DNA of 64,000 bases from Rhizophagus irregularis (taxonomy: Eukaryota; Glomeromycota; Glomeromycetes; Glomerales; Glomeraceae), in contig NC_089436.1 in NCBI RefSeq assembly GCF_026210795.1, forward strand, positions 4,960,001 to 5,024,000, written 5' to 3'. The notes under the pieces are model-generated. The model was not told the DNA's origin. It saw nothing but the letters and a program-made list of their open reading frames with translations, and made no database searches. A program made the translations under genes and the position numbers. Below, piece by piece: positions 13,390 to 25,524 of the stretch; within the stretch, counting starts at the first letter, position 1; each line of letters starts with the position of its first letter.

Positions 13390-16300
13390 CAAGGGGTGGA
13401 GGGGGGGACAACTTGTTTGTTGTGTCACCATGTGTTACCATTACGAACTGTCCCCCCTGAGTTTATGTTAATCGCCTATTCATTGTTATATCGAAAAAAT
13501 ATTCCGAGCCTACAACTTTAGATACAAAACATTTTTAAACGCCGATGTTTGAAAGTAGATTAACATAGTTGAAAGCCGTTTACTGCTAAAGTTTCATAGT
13601 TATTGGTGCATTATTGACATTCTAGTTAGCTTAATAAGTTTATTCAAAATTTTAATGTAACATTTTAAATTTAACAAACAATAAAATTTCCTCTTTATTA
13701 TAAATTTATTGAATATATGTTCACATTTTTTGTTATTCTATTTGTTCCATAAAAATACTCCTTCTTTTAAGAGCTTCTTCGGTAAATGGTGTTGAATTTT
13801 TCAGGTTGGAAATAATTATAGGTACCAATTTTTGTTTTCTTTTATATGATGTTGAACTCCCAAATGCCCAGATTATCCATAATAATTCTGACACCGAAAA
13901 AATTTTAGCAAATGAATCTTCTGATTTTTCAAGTTGTGCCCATACCCGAAGTTGTTCTAAAGCATAAATAGGATTAGTAGGTAAATTCGCCTTTTTCATG
14001 AGGGAGGATGTTTTATTTTCTGTTGCAGAGTTATTTGAATGCGTTGTCTTCAGGCCTTCTCTTAAGCTCGCAGTACCTTTTTCTGGGATGTAATTGTTAA
14101 CATTTCTCCATGTTTTTTGTCAGCTCCTCATATAGATTGTGATGCATCTTTCATAAATAAACCCACATTCTTCATCTCCCAATTCAACATCAGTTGAAGA
14201 TTTCAAAATCGTGATGAACATCTGATTCAGAGATGAGTTAGAAAGAAGACTATTTTTCACATAATGAAGGATATTTGGCCCTAATTCATTATGTTTTTTA
14301 AACAGATCAATTACTAGAGATTCTAAATAATACATGAACTGAGTAAATTCAGGCCCAGGTATAATGTTAGTGGTTTGTGATCTTGTTTCTATCGTATATT
14401 CAACCTTTTCTTCACAAAGACTTTCAAGTAAAGTATGCATTACCCGAAATTTTGGATGGGAATTCATTGCATAATCTCTTTTAAGTAACTTGAAGAGTAC
14501 CCAACCAATAATATAGGAAAATTTTTGGGATTCTGCTTGATTTAAAGTAATAATTTTCCTAGGAGTCAAGGTGGGATCAGCATGTTCTTGTACGTTTCTA
14601 TTTTCATGAAAGTTACCCCTAAATGTTTCGTCTATCACTTTGCGAACAAGAAAATATGCAACAAGTCTTTGTGTAATAGAATGATTTTGCGAAATTATTT
14701 TTTGAAATTCTAAATACCAAACGCCAGAACATAGATAGTTATTTAGACTAATTTCCAAATGAGAAACCCATGTAGTCATCCAAAGGTTTCCTTTTCTTTT
14801 GGGAATTGATTTCAGAGCAATATTTTTAATATCATTTTTCCATTTTTCTAACATGGAAGCAATGTCATCAACTCATCATTATAGAGGCACAAAATGAAAA
14901 GTTGCTGACGTTCTTCTTGTAAAAATGAAATTTTTTGATTTTGTTGATTAATTTCATTTTCATTACTGAAAGACAAGGCTGGAGTTTCAATTTTTCCCAT
15001 AAACAAATCATCTAAAAGAAGACTTTCAAAAATCCGTCGTGTAAAAGGAAACATATTGGATAATCGTGTAACATGATTTAGCAAGGTAGGATGTGTATTG
15101 TTATCCTTTAATTTTTTTGTTCTACAATCACTATAAAAAAAAGTTATTAACTATCTGTTTAAATACAAAGTTTAATTTGTAAAACACACTTACTAACGAG
15201 TAAGATGATCAAATTCCATTCCATTATGACTTGATTCTCCATAATTAAAGCTTTTGATTTCGGAAGTCATCTTTGCAGTAACCTGAAATTTATTTAATGC
15301 ATGCCCATATCCTTTTAATGTTTGTGTAGAAGAATCGCCTCCAAGCTGTCGAATTGTACCAAATAGCCCTTCTAACATATCTTGTGATATTCTACGTGGT
15401 TTAACAGTTGAATTCGGATACAAGGTAAAAATTTCTTTTACCATTCCCAGAAAACCTTGAATAGATAAGAGCAGATCAAACTGACACTGTGGCGAAATCC
15501 AGTTTATTTTGCTGGTTTTTTGCTTATCTCTAATTACAAACTAATCATGAACATTTTTTAAGGTATGAAGACAAGAATCATCAAGACTTTCCAAAGGTTT
15601 TTTGCTATGGAATATTTGCCGATAAAGATATGAATAATGTATAAATTCCTAAATGAAAATTTGTTATTATTTATGTATTCTTAAATATTAATAAATTTAT
15701 TATTATTATTTACGTACTCTGGTCCCAGCAGATATTTCTTTTAATTCGTCTATTACTTTCATTGCATTTTCAACATCCTTCGATAAAGTGTGTTCAGCAA
15801 GATCAACACGCATTTTACTCCAAGAAGTTAGCCAAACATGACGTTTGGTAAGTTTTGTAATTTTTGCTGTTGAATTTTTAGCGGTATAATCATAAACGCC
15901 TTGGACATGACGCCAGCTAACTTCCTTTCCATCTATCATGATTTCTCTAATATTTTTTTGACCTTGGCCTTCTCCAATATGACTTTTTGATAGATTGTTC
16001 CGAAGTTTTTTGAACACATGTGTGGGATCACTGATGAAAAACCATGATGTACCAGTAATTGGATTTATTGTTTTATAGTTCATCCAATGTACTTGAGCAT
16101 CATAAAGAGGCCTAACATATACGTTTTGGGATTCAATTGTCACACTCCATTCTTCTTTAGTAGACAAAATTGTAATAATAAAAGCCTGTGTTGCAGAATC
16201 AAAATTTGTAATAATAGCCACATGCCATTTATTATCTTTTGGACTCTTGAATTCACAATAATCATTGATTTCCCAATTCAGTTTGGTAGGCATCAGTGGT

Positions 16301-18904
16301 CTTAATGAGCTACGATCTACTTGTAAATCACTAGAAGAAGATGGATTTAGTAAACGTACTGTAAATTTGCTACGATTAATATTTGTTGTTATAATTTTTG
16401 CTTGCTCATAATTGTTCTTGCCAATATTGACTTCAACAATATCTCCTAATGACCAAGAAGAAGCCCACCAGTCAAAACTTTTGATATGATTTCTATTTTC
16501 TCCAGCACCATCACAAATAGATCCACAAGTATGGATACCAATACATTCAAGGTTAGCCGCAAGTTGAAAAAGCATTTTATTAATTTCATGAGCAGTAAGA
16601 GTGTTAATTCCATAATATGCTATAGGGTATGCAAAGTTACAAGTAGCTGAGTGCCAAACGACTTGATGCACCTGGGTTGCTAAATTTCGATCATAGCCTT
16701 CTAAAACAGATGAATTACTGCTATCATCTGCTTGTAATTCCTTTTCACATTGCATTATAAATAATTGCAATTCTTCTTTTTCATCTTCAAAATCTAAATA
16801 TCCAATATAGCAATTATCTCGCTGACTCCAAAGTAGACCTTTTAAATATTAAATAAAATAAATATTTTATAGTTATTTACTGTAAATATTATTAACAATA
16901 AATACCTTTTTGTATTTTAAATGAATCATGAGAAAAAAATCCAATTCGACCATAACTGCCAATATTTTCTACAGTCATTTTTTCCAGAATAAGGTGAGCG
17001 GTTTTGTTTTGCCATCCCGAATGTTGCTGATTTTCATTTATGTAGTTTTTTATTGTAGATATTGAAGGTAACCGCATGATGCCTTTCATTACTTCATAAG
17101 CTGTACGACCTGCTCGGCTATATATAGAAATAGCCCACCGCATAAACCTAAATTGGCAGTTAAATTGTTAAAATTTTATTTAATTATTTTTTCTTTAAAT
17201 AATTATATACTTACATCGGATGGTACCTTACTCCATTAACTTTTTCGCTTTGAATTCTAATTAATTCTTGAAAAATCGGATTAAAAGAAGAAATATCAAT
17301 TTTATTTTCCATAACTTCATTAGATATTTTTTGAGCAACTTGATTTAATTCTTCTGACATCTTTTCTTCATTATCTTCTATTTTTTGTTGAAGTTTATCC
17401 CGCAAGGTATGTATAATTTGATTCTTATTTGCAATTTTCTTAAGGAAAATTATGTTAATATTAATTTTTTATGCTTTTAATTAGTATCTTAATTTATAAA
17501 TAATAATTACCTTTCTTTGGAGTTGAATTTTTTTGGCTAAAACTTCTTGAGAAGCATGAACAACTTTAACAGGTAAAGCATTTTTTTGATTACGATTTTT
17601 GATTTTTATTAGTGTATCCTTTAATTTTTGACAATTTTCACATATATCTGTTTTAGTCACTAATAAATAACAGTCTATTCTTCTATAAGTTTGATTATAT
17701 TGGTTATGGTTCTTTAAAATTGCAAAGGGTTCGTGAGTATTGTCAGAGTTTTTTTGATTTCTGACCAGATGAATACCCCGGAGTTTAATTACTTGTTCAA
17801 AACCTAGAACATAAATAACTTTTTAATTTAATATATAAACTGAAGGTTAAAAATAATTAAAATAAATACCTTTAGTTTTTTGTCCAATGCAAATTTTCGC
17901 CGTAGATACATAATGAATTGTTTCATTTATCTCTGAAAGAGTTCTTTTAATTGCAATTCCTGTTGTTATTCCATTTATTTCTTTAACACCTTTTCCTAAA
18001 ACACACAGTTCATAAGAAATTAAATCGTTTTGCCATTTAATAATTAGATCCTTTTCTAATTTTTGTTCATTTTCGAAAAATGTAACACCAACTCCATTAA
18101 TAATTTCCCTTATTCCTATACCGAAAAACTTTTGATTTGAAGTCATAAGTGTTTTTATCAATGATGTAACTTCTGCAATACTTGTTGAATTATAATTTTT
18201 CCAATATGGAATTTGCTTTGTTCTCAATAATCGAAGCTAAATTAAAACTAGAAGAATTTGGTTCAAAAAATATTGTAGTAAGTGCCGACCGTTCACCACT
18301 AAATAATTTTTTATTTTTGAGAAACTTAATCCAAGAAGCAAATGTACTAAATTTTTCATTAGTTTTCTTATCAAAGACGTAAAAAATTTTGTCTTTTTTA
18401 TCATAAACCAAGAGTCCTTCTATATATTGTGTTTTCTTGTAAAAAAAATAAACCAATTTGCCATTAAATTCTGGTTGAAGACGGTATAATTCCTGAAGAG
18501 CTTCGGGATATTTAAGTTTTTTTGATATTTGAACATTGGTATGGTCATTTAAAACATGTTTCTAAAGCATAAAAATATTTTGAATTAATAAAATTTCAGT
18601 AAAATAGCTAAAAAATTTACTTTTCTCACCATAGTTACTGAAAATAAATTGCCGATGGAGTTTTATTTTTTTCAGAAATGTTTAATCGCAAATAAAAAAA
18701 ACTTGACGCGATAAAAAAGATCTAACGTGAATCATATTTCAAGGATTACATGATTTGATAAGCAGATTTTTTTAATTGCAGGGGTATTTTCTTCGTTGAT
18801 CATTATATTTTATTAGTAACGTATATGAATTTTATATGTAGGACAGTTTTATTAATTAGATCTATTATTGTATAACAAACAAGTTGTCCCCCCTCCACCC
18901 CTTG
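13390..18904. mobile_element. P-element/THAP9-like transposon with 31-bp inverted repeats
   Basis: The left end begins CAAGGGGTGGAGGGGGG and continues ACAACTTGTTTGTT. The right end is its inverted copy, ending CCCCCCTCCACCCCTTG; the only difference is one extra G in the left G-run. CA...TG termini fit P-superfamily elements. Both flanks carry ATATTAC directly against the ends (13383-13389 and 18905-18911). This 7-bp match could be a target duplication, but the flanking satellite itself repeats that word. The interior is one minus-strand, multi-exon transposase pseudogene. Confidence 0.85.
13733..18560 (-). pseudogene. P-element/THAP9-like transposase (multi-exon, broken)
   Basis: From N to C terminus: 18190-18560 and 17847-18227; a Lys-rich coiled stretch with CENCQKL (17500-17660); 17211-17405; 16892-17143 (RWAISIYSRAGRTAYEVMKG, then LPSISTIKNY, the P-type core start); 15706-16770 (CDGAGENRNHIKSFDWW, then DPTHVFKKLRNNL, corresponding to catalytic-core and DPxHLxKxxRN motifs); 15193-15444 (ISQDMLEGLFGTIRQLGG, matching the QDxLExFFGxIR motif of THAP9/P); 14120-14854; and 13733-13999. 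Introns of about 50-90 bases have GT-AG ends. Lesions: overlapping frames at 18190-18227 (ENK continues as QIPYWKNYNST one frame over) and at 14848-14854 indicate at least two frameshifts. The family is a GTP-dependent cut-and-paste transposase. No THAP zinc finger is visible at the N terminus. Confidence 0.75.
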
Positions 18905-19355
18905 ATATTACGGTTAAAATATTACGTAAGTTTTCAATATCGTAAGATTTACGCAATATTACGGTCAAAATATTCTGCAAATTTACGAAACTGTAAACCT
19001 GCGTAATATTACGGTTGAAATATTTCGAAAATTTACGAAACTGTAAACCTGCGTAATATTACGGTTGAAATATTTCAAAAATTTACGAAACTGTAAACCT
19101 GCGTAATATTACGGTTAAAATATTTCAAAAATTTACGAAACTGTAAACCTGCGTAATATTACGGTTAAAATATTTCAAAAATTTACGAAACTGTAAACCT
19201 GCGTAATATTACGGTTAAAATATTTCAAAAATTTACGAAACTGTAAACCTGCGTAATATTACGGTTAAAATATTTCGAAAATTTACGAAACTGTAAACCT
19301 GCGTAATATTACGGTTGAAATATTTCGAAAATTTACGAGATTGTAAACTGCATAT
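18905..19355. repeat. 50-bp minisatellite, about 8 copies
   Basis: The unit is exactly 50 bp: ACGGTTAAAATATTTC, then AAAAATTTACGAAACTG, then TAAACCTGCGTAATATT. Copies from about 18961 to 19350 differ by only a few substitutions (A/G at the TTRAAA and TTCRAAA positions), while the first and last copies are more diverged. It abuts the right end of the P-like element. Confidence 0.9.
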
Positions 19356-19359
19356 GCAG

Positions 19360-19722
19360 TAGAACGTATACAAGGGGCATGTGATACTATTGAATAATCA
19401 AAAATAATATAAACACCTTTTCTTTTATATAAACACCTTTTTTTTTAAGTTTGGGAAAGCAAATTTATTTTTATTTACGAATTTTTTATTATTTACAATT
19501 TTTATGTTAAAAATTAAAGTAAATTCTAATTTTTATTATAACTTAATAAAAAAAATACACATTTGATACTTGTTCGCTACTATTTTATAAAATAGTACCC
19601 AGGCTGTACGGCGTGGACGTCAGTATCAGTCACAGCCCAAAAAAAATGTGAGTCTCCAGCCGATATTTGGTACGGACTGGGCCTAGCTACTCACTTAATA
19701 AATAATAAAAAAATAAAAATAA
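19360..19722. other. Intergenic spacer
   Basis: Contains a short direct repeat, AAACACCTTTT (twice near 19410-19445), and a GC-richer block at 19600-19690. It lies immediately downstream of the Myb/SANT-like gene and probably includes its 3' untranslated region. Confidence 0.4.
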
Positions 19723-20347
19723 TTATCTTCTTCTACGATACGTAGGTAAGTTTCTCCTTGCCCTACGATCGTCACGCGTGACTAAAATTGATCAAATTTA
19801 TCAAATTTAAAACATGAACGTAAATATTAATTATAAATTTTATTATAGTATAATTACCCGGCCTCTCCCAAAATCTCGTTCTAAATTCGCGATAATATCT
19901 TGCGCCGGTACGCGTCCACAGCCGCCGCCTAGGGTTACCATTACGATAAAGGACATAGTTCTAAATATCAAAATCAGTTTGAATATTCGGTAAATACATT
20001 TAATTTATATGAATGTAATTTTATTTATTTACTTACATGGTAATCCCTGACGAGGTTCCTCCACTTTTGGCTGCACTGTTGCCCAGAAACCCTCGTTTGA
20101 AATATTCTATTTATTCTGATTCAATTAAATGGATTGGTTAATTTGAATTTAAATTCTTTCTTAAAGAAATTATAGATATTAGTCATATGAATCTATTGGC
20201 AACAGAGTCCCAAAAATCTTGGCAGCTTCTACCATTAATATTGTGGTAGGCGCGGTTTCTGTCTCGGCGTATGTCAACAAGTTCGTCCATCATAGCCCAG
20301 TTCCAATGGACGTTATAGTGGGAACGACGACGTGTGTGGCGAGGCAT
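19723..20347 (-). pseudogene. Small Myb/SANT-like DNA-binding protein, 4 exons, one damaged donor
   Basis: Exons are 20347-20193, 20106-20037, 19960-19858 and 19781-19723. Joined, they make one open frame of 128 codons. Residues 15-75 form a trihelix/Myb-like domain with HWNWAMMDELVDIRRDRNR, FWDSVANR and GQQCSQKWRNLVRDYH, where the spaced Trp residues are the family signature. The C-terminal tail is Arg-rich (RRARRNLPTYRRRR). Introns 2 and 3 have GTAAGT and GTAATT donors and TAG acceptors. Intron 1 joins AAT-AG to A-ATA perfectly, but its first bases are AT (AGATTCATATG), not GT. Unless a non-canonical splice is used, translation runs into a stop two codons later. I therefore call it a likely recent pseudogene. 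An error in the assembly is the alternative. Confidence 0.65.
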
Positions 20348-20869
20348 TATTAGTAATTTGATTTTGGGATGAGTAAAAATTTGAAAGAAAGTCGTAAAAT
20401 GTCACTTTAAATAAAATTTGAACAATACCTCTTTGGTTTGATTTTATTTCTCGTTTCAATTAAATTAAAATTTAATTTATTAGACTTTTCATCATTAAAC
20501 ATATTAATTAAATCTCATGCGGATATGGATTATCTAAATATAAATATCATGATTCTAAATATAAATATAAATCACTTAATTTATTTTAATTTTTTTTTAA
20601 AAAAAAAAATCTTAGTTTGATTTCAATTAAAAATAATTAAAAATCATGTACATGTTTTGGTTATTTAAATATAAATATCAATATATTATATTTAAAAATA
20701 AACCAATTTATTATTAGCACATTCTATTGAATTTTAAAAAAATCAATTTTTTTTTTAAAAAAAATCATCAATATATCATATTTAAAAATAAAACAATTAT
20801 ATTCTGATTAAATATTTTGCGTACATTTCTTAAAAAAATCATAAAAAAAAATCTTGTACGTCGTACATG
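20348..20869. other. AT-rich spacer
   Basis: Homopolymer-rich sequence with repeated TAAATATAAATATCA and TATCATATTTAAAAATAAA words. No gene is supported. Confidence 0.5.
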
Positions 20870-21073
20870 CAATTACTAAATATCATCCCCTTGTGATAAA
20901 TAAAAAATTACGCAACACAAATTCAACACAAACTCCACACAAATTTAACAAATTTAACGAAATTTGGCCAAAATTAATAATTTTTTACCAGAATTATCAA
21001 CACAAATTGAACACAAATTGAACACAAATTTCAGTCACGATTTATTTATGTCACACCCGTGTTGTTAATAATT
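20870..21073. repeat. Left terminal inverted repeat of Plavaka-like copy 2
   Basis: Pairs with 27020-27214 in inverted orientation. It carries repeated AACACAAATT words (near 20911-20945 and 21000-21035), interpreted as binding sites for an element-encoded protein. Confidence 0.85.
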
Positions 21074-23695
21074 AAATAAATAAATCTGCATTTTATTTAT
21101 GATATGGGAAACGTGACTATAAATTCTTTAAGGATATAATTTTATTAAAATAAATCAAAACTCCTATATCAAGTGACTAAAAAATATATTTATTTACGAA
21201 ATATTCATTTTGTTTATCAAATCGGGGTACTATGTGAACGACACCATGTATAGACTCTATAGCTACAAAGTTATATAATTCTATCAATTTTAAGTGAGGA
21301 CATCCATATAAATATGGGTTCCTTTTAGATTTAAAATCGTACCATTAAATTAATGCGAGATTTAGCGGTGGGTCTGTTAATACTTCTGCTAACAATAAGG
21401 CCTATAAATAATAAATATTTATTAATACTTTATAATAAATTATTACATAAATTGGAAAAATACCTGTCCATAACAAAGTCCTTTGTCTGATATATAATCA
21501 TTTGATTCTTCAGAATCCATTGAAATAGCTATGTCGCTAAACCATACTTTATTATGATACCTGTTTGTGGCACACATTATGGCACCATTTTCTAGTGTTA
21601 CCGATCCGTATATGTTTATTCGGGTTTCACCAATAATTGTGAACCCATCAAGTAAATCTAGATATGAATCCAGACAACTTATAAATCTAGCAAAACCGGT
21701 CTGCATTTTATTGTCTACGGAATCTTTTTTTTCATTAAAAAATGTATTTGCATTATGTAAAGAGAAATCAAAGAGTCTTGCAGAAAATTTACACGTGCGA
21801 GGTGTTTTTGCCGGATTCACTGAATGTTGAGACATTCTAATAGATATTGCTTGACGTTTTATCTATTAATTTAATTTCCATCTTAAGTTATATAATAAAT
21901 ATATACAATAAATAAATTTCCAAATACTTACAGTTCGTAAAAGCTGAGGTTCGACATCTTTTTTATTGCTAATTCGGTAGGGTATTTTAACGAAATATTT
22001 GTGGAGACTTTCGTAAGTTTCTGTGGTATAGCCATTTATTGCGCCATAAGATCGTATTGAGTCAATAATGTGATAAACCCATGAATGCAATTTAGGCAAC
22101 TTCAAATTGGAAGGAGAAACAAATTTAAAAGCCTTGACAAACATCCGCGCCCATCTATGTATTGCATCCTAAAATTTAAATGTTAATTTAATTTATTTAA
22201 TTTAAATTTTCGATTTTACTAAAATTTTAATACATACATTAAATTTCTCCAAGTCACTTTCACTAAATTCTTCATATCTACTTAAAATATACATTTCATT
22301 CCAATATTCGTACAATTTCACAAGATCATCATTATTTACAAAATTATCTACTTCGTTATTATTTTCATCATATAAATTATCAATAACAAATATCATGACT
22401 TTCATCAAACTTCGATATTCATTAGCAGTTAATCTTGCAATTGACTGCAGTCCATTGGAAAAAATTTTAATGGTGGGAAAACGTGGAATTGCTGCTAGAC
22501 GGCGATCTACTTCTTCAACTAATTTATTACCATTAACATGTTGCAATTTTAAGATATCGCACGTGAAGATAATTTGATAACGAAATAAACCCAAATCTAA
22601 ATGATGCATTCTGTCAGGAACAGTAGCCAAGTAGATATTTATATTCCTTGATAATATAAATATTTATAATTAATATATATATATGTTATTATAATTATTT
22701 CTACTTTTGCATACTTACGGCAAATCCCAAAAAAAATTAGGTACAGATTCTATGCAAACAGATTTTTGTGTATCATTTTCAAAATATTTACGCGTTTCAT
22801 TATGAGTTCTTAGTATTACATCATTAACCGATAAGTTTATATTTGCAAGATTGTCCCTTTTAATTAAACAGGAGTGACATGGAAGGCTTGAATTGGAGGA
22901 TTTATAAACTAAACAAAAACTTGCGGCTTCTGGCCAATCTGCAATAATAGTTGAAACTCTAGGATAAAACCAGGTATTTTCATTATTTATAAAAAGGTCT
23001 ATACCATCTTTTAATAAAATAATTGGTTCTAGTAAATGACGTAAAGATTTATGAAAGGTATCACGAACCAGATCTTTATTTGCAGCTTCTAAAATTGGTA
23101 AATATCCCAAAAGTTGCTTTGCATCCTGTTTATTACGACGCCATATTGGGATATTGCCTAATGAAATATATATTGGATGCAATTGACTTTTTCCTAATGT
23201 ATCTGTAGTTGTTGCATCTGAATATAAAATAATTGATAATAATTTGGAACCAGTAGGTAAGGATTCTTGCGTAGTTTTCCACCATTTTCCAGTGTTTTGT
23301 TCACTGTAAATACTTTCTCTATTATACTATAAAATCATATAAATAAATTAAAATAAATATTATTTAAATTATTGAATTAACTAATATTTACTATTTACCT
23401 CATAGTTTTCGTAAGATAGCGCAAAATTTTGTGTTATGTCAGGAACAGTTAAGATATTTTTGATGCACTGTATTAAGTTTTGATAATAAAGAAAATAATC
23501 TTTATCCTTATGTTTTGTTATAAGAACTTTACTAAATTCTAAATCAGAAAACTTCATATTATTCATAAATGCTCGTCCCTGTTCAATATTTTTTGGTAAT
23601 GGTGATTCTGTAAGATTTGAATGTTTATTAAAAAAACGTATTATTTCATTACCACCTTTATTGTTTATTTTATATTTCGTTACTAATAACATTAG

Positions 23696-23939
23696 TAAGG
23701 TTGCTTGTCTAAACCTCTTCAAAATCCTACGATTAGTTTCGTTAAAATTTTACTATAGATTTATTATAGTTTTGGCAGAGTTTCGGCAGTTTCGGCATTT
23801 ATAATAAGTTTCAGCAGTTTTGCCTTTCTCCAAAGTTTCGCCAGTTTTTTAATATAACTTTAATATAGTTTCGGCAGAATTTCGCTTTTCGGTGAAACGC
23901 CATCTTGCCTAAACCCCTAGGTTTCGGCAAGCAACCTTA
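23696..23939. mobile_element. MITE, 244 bp, with 8-bp target duplication, inside the transposase exon
   Basis: Ends are TAAGGTTGCTTGTCTAAACC and, inverted, TAAGGTTGCTTGCCGAAACC. AACATTAG lies exactly on both sides (23688-23695 and 23940-23947). The interior is enriched in TTTCGGCAG words and has no frame. An 8-bp duplication fits hAT or P superfamily mobilisation. The termini do not match the P-like element in this window. Confidence 0.9.
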
Positions 23940-24160
23940 AACATTAGATCTTTATAAGCATCATTAGGAAATTCTGTGCAAGTTTTGGTATTGAGATTTT
24001 TGGGTTCTTCAAAAATTTTAGGCTCTTCAGATGAATCTAATATATTTTCAAAGTTACTATCTTTAAGGCTCATTTCTGATATTGCACTTCCAATACTGTC
24101 AAATGACATATTTTGTACATTATTATCATCAATTATAAACCAAAATGAGTTAGTATAATT

Positions 24161-24248
24161 TGAGCTTTTTCTTTAAAAAGAATAATCTGGAATAACATAA
24201 TTATTGAGCTTTTTCTTTAAAAAGAATAATCTGGAATAACATAATTAC
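24161..24248. repeat. 44-bp tandem duplication in a transposase intron
   Basis: TGAGCTTTTTCTTTAAAAAG and the following 24 bases occur twice in a row (24161-24204 and 24205-24248), nearly identical. The second copy ends exactly at the GTAATT splice donor of the zinc-finger exon. Confidence 0.85.
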
Positions 24249-24688
24249 CTCAACTTTATCATTTTCATATTCACTACTTAGATTACTTCTTGTATCCATT
24301 TCACTGCTATATTTTTCACTATCATTATTATCATCATCATCTTCTACTTCTACTTCTACATTTTTTAAGCATTTTTGGGCGTGTTGAGTATATGCAAAGC
24401 GTTGACTGAATATTCGCATACAAAGGGGGCATTTGAAACTCATGTTACTAAATTAACGCGTCAAATTTGATGAAAAGTATCAATTCACTATTTAATTTAT
24501 ATGAGATTATGTGTGCTAATAAAATTATATTGCAAATTCATTGTAAAAATTTAATGAATTAATTGAATGGATTACAATTGATTGAGTTATTTGAATAGAC
24601 ATGACTACGCAAATTTACGCATTAATGAATGGAACTGGCTGTAAGAATCTGGTGGCTAATATCGCAGAATCATTCGCAATTTTACGCA

Positions 24689-24909
24689 TTATAGCAAAAT
24701 TTAAAATATGCGAAACACTCAGCAATTTTGCTGTTGGGAACTTGCCAAGTTCGTGGGTTGGCAAATCTAAAAATAAATGTAACAAGTTTATGATGTACCA
24801 TATAAATATTGTTTATTATTTTATTTACTATTTCAATTTGCCGGCAACCTGCCAAGTGAATCTGACAGCAAAAGTGCTGAGTGTTTCGCATATTTTGAAT
24901 TTGCTGTAA
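24689..24909. repeat. Foldback (inverted-repeat) element, about 220 bp
   Basis: TTATAGCAAAATTTAAAATA and the next 55 bases on the left pair with the inverted sequence ending at 24909 (TTACAGCAAATTCAAAATAT on the minus strand). AAACACTCAGC is exactly shared by both arms. The pair is bracketed by a direct repeat, GGCTGTAAGAATYTGG (about 24633 and 24911). No flush target duplication was found. It lies between the two divergent genes of the second Plavaka-like element. Confidence 0.65.
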
Positions 24910-25524
24910 CGGGCTGTAAGAATTTGGATGGCTTATTCAATCGGCTAATCATCTGATAATCAGCCGCAAATTTATTGGCTTAACCCGGCAAATCACTTTT
25001 ACAATAATGGACGGATGATCAGCCACAAATTTATGCGATAATCAAGGTTATAAGCTCTCAAGATCACTATCAATCTGATCAGCCAAATGAGTTCACTGGC
25101 TGCAACTTTTTTTTTCCATGCATAAAAGCCCCAACATGTGTAACATGTTATTTTTTTATAAATTGAATTTGATTAATATTTCGATTGTACTATGTGTTTT
25201 TACGAGAGTTTTTTTTTAAAGTTCTCTTATGAAAGTGTTACAATATTTTTTCGTAATATCACGATGCAAAATTTTTGCATTAGTACATTCATTTTTCGTA
25301 ATATTTCGCATTAGTTCATCCATTTTTCGCAATATTTCGCAAGTTTTTTTTCTTTTTTAGTATAGAATGGCGGAAATTACCTTATGACAGCTTGCCTCCT
25401 TTTTCTGAATTTCTGATTCATGTATTTCCCCCTTTTTCCTCATCCTTTTCGAATTTTCTAGTTCACCTTTTTCTCATATATTTCCTCCTTTTTCTCATAT
25501 TTTCGTTTCAAATTTATTATCATA

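Larger units (their letters stand above)
21177..24443 (-). pseudogene. Plavaka-like transposase, copy 2 (broken)
   Basis: The first exon (24443-24249) has a zinc finger reading FKCPLCMRIFSQRFAYTQHA plus a closing Cys, and ends at a GTAATT donor. Next come an acidic linker exon (23948 to about 24096, plus 23381-23690) and the core exons 22715-23310 (LLSIILYSDATTTDTLGK, ISLGNIPIWRRNK, LLGYLPI, SLPCHSCLIKR), 22202-22630 (VPDRMHHLDLGLF) and 21866-22144 (KLPKLHSWVYHI). The C-terminal exons are 21443-21835 and about 21177-21420. These are the same motifs and order as copy 1. Two lesions are visible. A 244-bp MITE interrupts the linker at 23696-23939; removing it and one 8-bp duplicate restores the frame. 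An in-frame TAA at 21345-21347 sits where copy 1 has CAA (ALIQWYDY). Confidence 0.8.

Noticed and set aside
13261-19355. CRISPR-like array (regular repeats)
   Set aside because: The 50-bp units are near-identical throughout with no unique spacers, and the genome is eukaryotic; it is a minisatellite.
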